This document shows, in pieces, positions 21,193 to 23,326 of a DNA stretch of 23,326 bases. The stretch is from a virus. The stretch lies in the IMG/VR virus record IMGVR_UViG_3300006920_000258, positions 1 to 23,326 of that record; one strand, 5' to 3'. The position numbers and the translations under genes are program-made. The first letter of the stretch is position 1. Every line of letters begins with the position of its first letter. The notes under the pieces are model-generated. The model did not search any database. It saw only the letters and a list, made by a program, of their open reading frames with translations, and was not told where the DNA came from.

Positions 21193-22176
21193 TTATGCCG
21201 CTATTTCAGTCCAAGTTATAGATGTAGGTGGTATTACCTCCCACTTTTCTCTAGCTATTGTTGCTATACCTGATGTTGATGATACTATACCTGTGCTTTC
21301 TCGTACTCTCGTATTATTGCTAGTCTGTGTTGTTGTGCTTGTCGATGTCATTGTAGCAACACCTACATATATAACCAAACCTGCTGAAGTAGAGCTTGAC
21401 GTGGCTGTTGTTGTAGCAGTTGGTTGCTCTATACGTTCTGCACTTGCTGTTGTTCCACTTGTAACACTAGATGTAGCTGAAGCAAGATTTACTTTAGCAC
21501 CTGTACACGTTGTATCAACTGATGTAGCAGATATAATTGTTTGTAAATCTTCAGCATCGTACTTGTTGTAACCATACAATCCAGTTCCATATGCAAACTT
21601 ATCTGAGCTTTCTAAAAAGAATTTCTCAGCACTTGCTGTTACGGTTGATGTTGCTGTTACTTGTACTGAGTCACTATATGTTGCAGTTGCTGTAGCAGTA
21701 ATGGCAGAATTTTGTGTTGACGTAGCACTACGCTCACCTACAATTTGACCACCACATGCAATACTACTTGTAGCAGTAACTGTACCACCAGTATTTCCTA
21801 AGAAACCACCTAAAGCAGATATACCACTAGCTACCGTAGAGGTTGCAGAACCTAAATGTATACGCTCACAACTACTTATTGCACTAGATGTAGCAGTAAC
21901 TACTGTCTGTAAATCAGCATCACCTGCAAAGACGTTTCTACCATATAAGCCTGAGCCATATACATATCTATCTGATTCTTCTAGTACAAACTGTTCCGCA
22001 GAACAAGTTGCGCTTGAAGTAGCAGTTGTACTTGCATCCGCACCTATAGCGACAACGTAATTTACATTGGCTACACTTGATGTGGCTGTTACTGTTGCTG
22101 AAGCATCTTTTACATCACCTACACTAGAGCCAAATGTTCGTAAGCCATAATACGATTCACCGTATTCAAAAGCCAT
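21193..22176 (-). CDS. Thr/Ala/Ser-rich tail surface protein with ~21-residue repeats
   Basis: The 327-aa product consists of about twelve loosely repeated beta units carrying TATSS-type cores, at residues 30, 51, 94, 134, 174, 217 and 258 among others. Three aromatic modules fall in the same register: YGESYYG (5-11), YGSGLYG (73-79) and YGTGLYG (196-202). Later units often begin with ERI or ERIH before the Ala-Thr run. A distinct C-terminal strand follows (REKWEVIPPTSITWTEI). The composition suggests a beta-solenoid or hairpin array on the virion surface. I associate similar Ala/Thr repeat proteins with marine phages, with no role assigned. It sits between a tail-fibre-like gene and the nozzle, so a tail appendage is likely. 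Confidence 0.72.
   Translation of the reverse strand: MAFEYGESYYGLRTFGSSVGDVKDASATVTATSSVANVNYVVAIGADASTTATSSATCSAEQFVLEESDRYVYGSGLYGRNVFAGDADLQTVVTATSSAISSCERIHLGSATSTVASGISALGGFLGNTGGTVTATSSIACGGQIVGERSATSTQNSAITATATATYSDSVQVTATSTVTASAEKFFLESSDKFAYGTGLYGYNKYDAEDLQTIISATSVDTTCTGAKVNLASATSSVTSGTTASAERIEQPTATTTATSSSTSAGLVIYVGVATMTSTSTTTQTSNNTRVRESTGIVSSTSGIATIAREKWEVIPPTSITWTEIAA
21391..22089 (-). repeat. ~21-residue tandem repeats (TATSS units)
   Basis: The starts of the Ala-Thr-Ser cores and the aromatic modules fall near residues 30, 51, 73, 94, 112, 134, 151, 174, 196, 217, 234 and 258. Spacing is 17-24 residues, usually 21-22. The units are degenerate at DNA level, so they reflect protein structure and not recent slippage. 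Confidence 0.7.
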
Positions 22177-22190
22177 AGAAACTTACTCTA

Positions 22191-22574
22191 TTAGTTTAGC
22201 GTAATATCTAAGTCACCTGATGGAACACGAAATACATCACCAGTATCAATAGTTTTGCTCGATGATAACGTAGCATATGCCATTAAGTTACCACTACTAG
22301 AAGCATCGTAAACACCAACGTGTGTTACTGTACCCCATGAACCTGTAGCTGTAGGAAATTCTACTGCCGCATTGTTCGATGTTGTATTACCTGATGTAGT
22401 AAATGCAACTGATTGTCTAGCATATGCAGAGCCTGATAACTCAGTTACTGAACCTGTTTCGCCATCTGCTACTGCTGTGAATAACGCTAGGTAATGTGTG
22501 CCGGGAGCTGAGTAAGCCGCACCTGCAAATACGTGGTCTAAGATTTCTGTTTCTAAAAAGTTTGTAAAACTCAT
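22191..22574 (-). CDS. Tail-fibre/minor tail-like protein (gp80-like)
   Basis: The 127-aa product has the pattern 'hYLALFTAVADGE', 'GSAYARQSVAFTTS', 'AAVEFPTATGSWGTVTHVGV', 'NLMAYATLSS' and 'VFRVPSGDLDITL'. It fits a compact beta protein found in many phages and usually annotated as a tail or tail-fibre protein (gp80-like by recollection). The motif W-G-T-V-T-H-V-G-V-Y-D is characteristic. It forms an ATGA overlap with the adaptor gene and is followed by the repeat protein. It is probably a small tail component attached near the adaptor; the precise role is not known. Confidence 0.75.
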   Translation of the reverse strand: MSFTNFLETEILDHVFAGAAYSAPGTHYLALFTAVADGETGSVTELSGSAYARQSVAFTTSGNTTSNNAAVEFPTATGSWGTVTHVGVYDASSSGNLMAYATLSSSKTIDTGDVFRVPSGDLDITLN

Positions 22575-23197
22575 ACTAATCCTCTCACTTTAAGTGTTAA
22601 TCCTGACCCACTATAACGTGCATTGTCAGAATATTCATTTAATCTAGCAACTGCGGCAGAATACATCTGCGCCCAAACTGCTACCCTTTGGTCTTCTGCT
22701 AAATACGGTGCTGAGTGTAATAAACTACCATAGAGGTATACATCAGGTGCTTCTAGCAAAAGCCAGTTATCTGAGTTACTACTAAGGGATGGTACTTTCT
22801 GATAGTAAAGCAACTCAAAATCTGTGTCTGTTGACGGAGTTGGGTACAATTGAAATTGTCCATCTGCGTGTGTGTACATACGAGGTGTGCCTGTAGCATC
22901 CTCGTTTGCGGCTCGTTTGTCAGCCATAGCATCTCTAGAGACAAGGTTAACAACTGTAGTGCCTGTGCCTGTAAGATGTAATCGTATTGTTTCAATCCAA
23001 TCAGCAGGAGTTTGCATATACTCATCGCCACTTGATTGTTGACCACTAGACCTTGCTTCCATCTTAAAGTGTCTAATGTCTCTGTTTATTTGTGCCTCAG
23101 CCAATGTAATAAAGTCAGGTATTACTGCTGTAAGGTCATCTCTGTTTAGGAAGTCAGCTATAGAAGCTTTTAGTCCTGTGTAATTAGATAAAGCCAT
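22571..23197 (-). CDS. Head-tail adaptor, SU10-type
   Basis: The 208-aa product is typical of the SU10-type adaptor family in length. The N-terminus SNYTGLKASIADFLNRDDLT (3-22) and the helix IPDFITLAEAQINRDIRHFK are the family's clearest marks. Next come a central Trp-Ile-Glu strand (PADWIETIRLHL), a beta part (RMYTHADGQFQLYPTP) and FELLYYQKVPSLS. A C-terminal helical part holds LYGSLLHSAPYLAEDQRVAV and ARLNEYSDNARYSG. This protein joins the portal to the tail. The ATG overlaps the stop of the partial gene upstream (TAATG). It lies far from the portal gene (10 kb), with tail and core genes in between. Confidence 0.87.
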   Translation of the reverse strand: MALSNYTGLKASIADFLNRDDLTAVIPDFITLAEAQINRDIRHFKMEARSSGQQSSGDEYMQTPADWIETIRLHLTGTGTTVVNLVSRDAMADKRAANEDATGTPRMYTHADGQFQLYPTPSTDTDFELLYYQKVPSLSSNSDNWLLLEAPDVYLYGSLLHSAPYLAEDQRVAVWAQMYSAAVARLNEYSDNARYSGSGLTLKVRGLV

Positions 23198-23326
23198 TAG
23201 TACATCCTCAATCTGTCTTGATTTTGTACTTCATAGCCACTTGGATTAATAGAACCATTTTCAAGTCCTGCAATAAATGCTTGGTATTGTTCATCATTCA
23301 GTTGTGGCAATATTTCCATAACATCT
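23197..23326 (-). CDS. Partial small gene upstream of the adaptor (C-terminal 42 residues)
   Basis: The frame is open to the right window edge. It ends in EILPQLNDEQYQAFIAGLEN (4-23) followed by GSINPSGYEVQNQDRLRMY and a TAA that overlaps the adaptor ATG (TAATG). An in-frame ATG lies at the third visible codon, but without upstream sequence I cannot tell whether it is the start. The product is acidic and helical. A small head/tail protein is likely from position; I do not recognise it. Confidence 0.6.
   Translation of the reverse strand, partial: DVMEILPQLNDEQYQAFIAGLENGSINPSGYEVQNQDRLRMY

Noticed and set aside
1-23326. tRNA genes, promoters and phage-specific RNA polymerase sites
   Set aside because: Intergenic gaps are nearly all under 30 bases, and I saw no cloverleaf or repeated promoter-like motif. 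Reading by eye cannot exclude a degenerate promoter inside a gene.

Overview
This window reads as the late (virion structure, adhesin and lysis) region of a marine tailed phage with podovirus-type architecture. Every credible gene lies on the minus strand, so transcription runs from coordinate 23326 down to 1. The genes are packed with ATGA, TAATG or few-base junctions and most have Shine-Dalgarno sites. The strongest anchors are a P22/SU10-type portal (10816-12906), a SU10/DUF5309-type major capsid protein (8592-9557) with an acidic/basic scaffold before it (9570-10562), a SU10-type head-tail adaptor (22571-23197) and a nozzle-like tail protein (19710-21188). The genes are fairly AT-rich, and many products carry Sec signal peptides. 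Several proteins look like families I associate with uncultured marine phages. Together these suggest a marine Gram-negative host, but I cannot name it from the sequence.

In transcription order: (1) 23326-18662 encodes tail and adaptor parts: a partial small gene, adaptor, tail-fibre-like protein, a repeat-rich surface protein, nozzle, a C1q/TNF-like structural protein and a possible GNAT-fold protein. (2) 18660-12906 encodes four probable internal or ejection proteins that grow from 214 to 886 residues. (3) 12906-8592 is the head cassette: portal, an 85-aa protein with a GTG start, scaffold and capsid protein. (4) 8496-8591 is the longest untranslated gap. It holds two tandem, nearly identical hairpins whose single stem difference is compensated on both arms. 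(5) 8495-5888 encodes a 96-aa protein, an S74-type self-cleaving tail fibre, a polyglycine-type adhesin and a fibre accessory protein. (6) 5858-3768 is a markedly more AT-rich accessory cassette: sulfotransferase, 2OG-Fe(II) oxygenase and an unknown protein. (7) 3771-1119 encodes five consecutive proteins with N-terminal export signals. One resembles a single PapD-like chaperone domain and its upstream neighbour resembles a pilin-like beta-sandwich. (8) 1129-1 encodes membrane/coiled-coil proteins of holin-like type, a 15-residue basic micro-ORF and a partial membrane protein that runs off the left end.

Parts 1-3 build the capsid, the short tail and the proteins ejected with the DNA. Part 5 supplies host-recognition fibres. 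Part 6 may modify small molecules or surface polymers. Parts 7-8 could form a phage-encoded assembly spanning the host envelope and ending in the lysis genes. That is the most interesting and least explained part of the window. No endolysin, terminase, replication gene, tRNA, integrase, insertion sequence or CRISPR array was found here.
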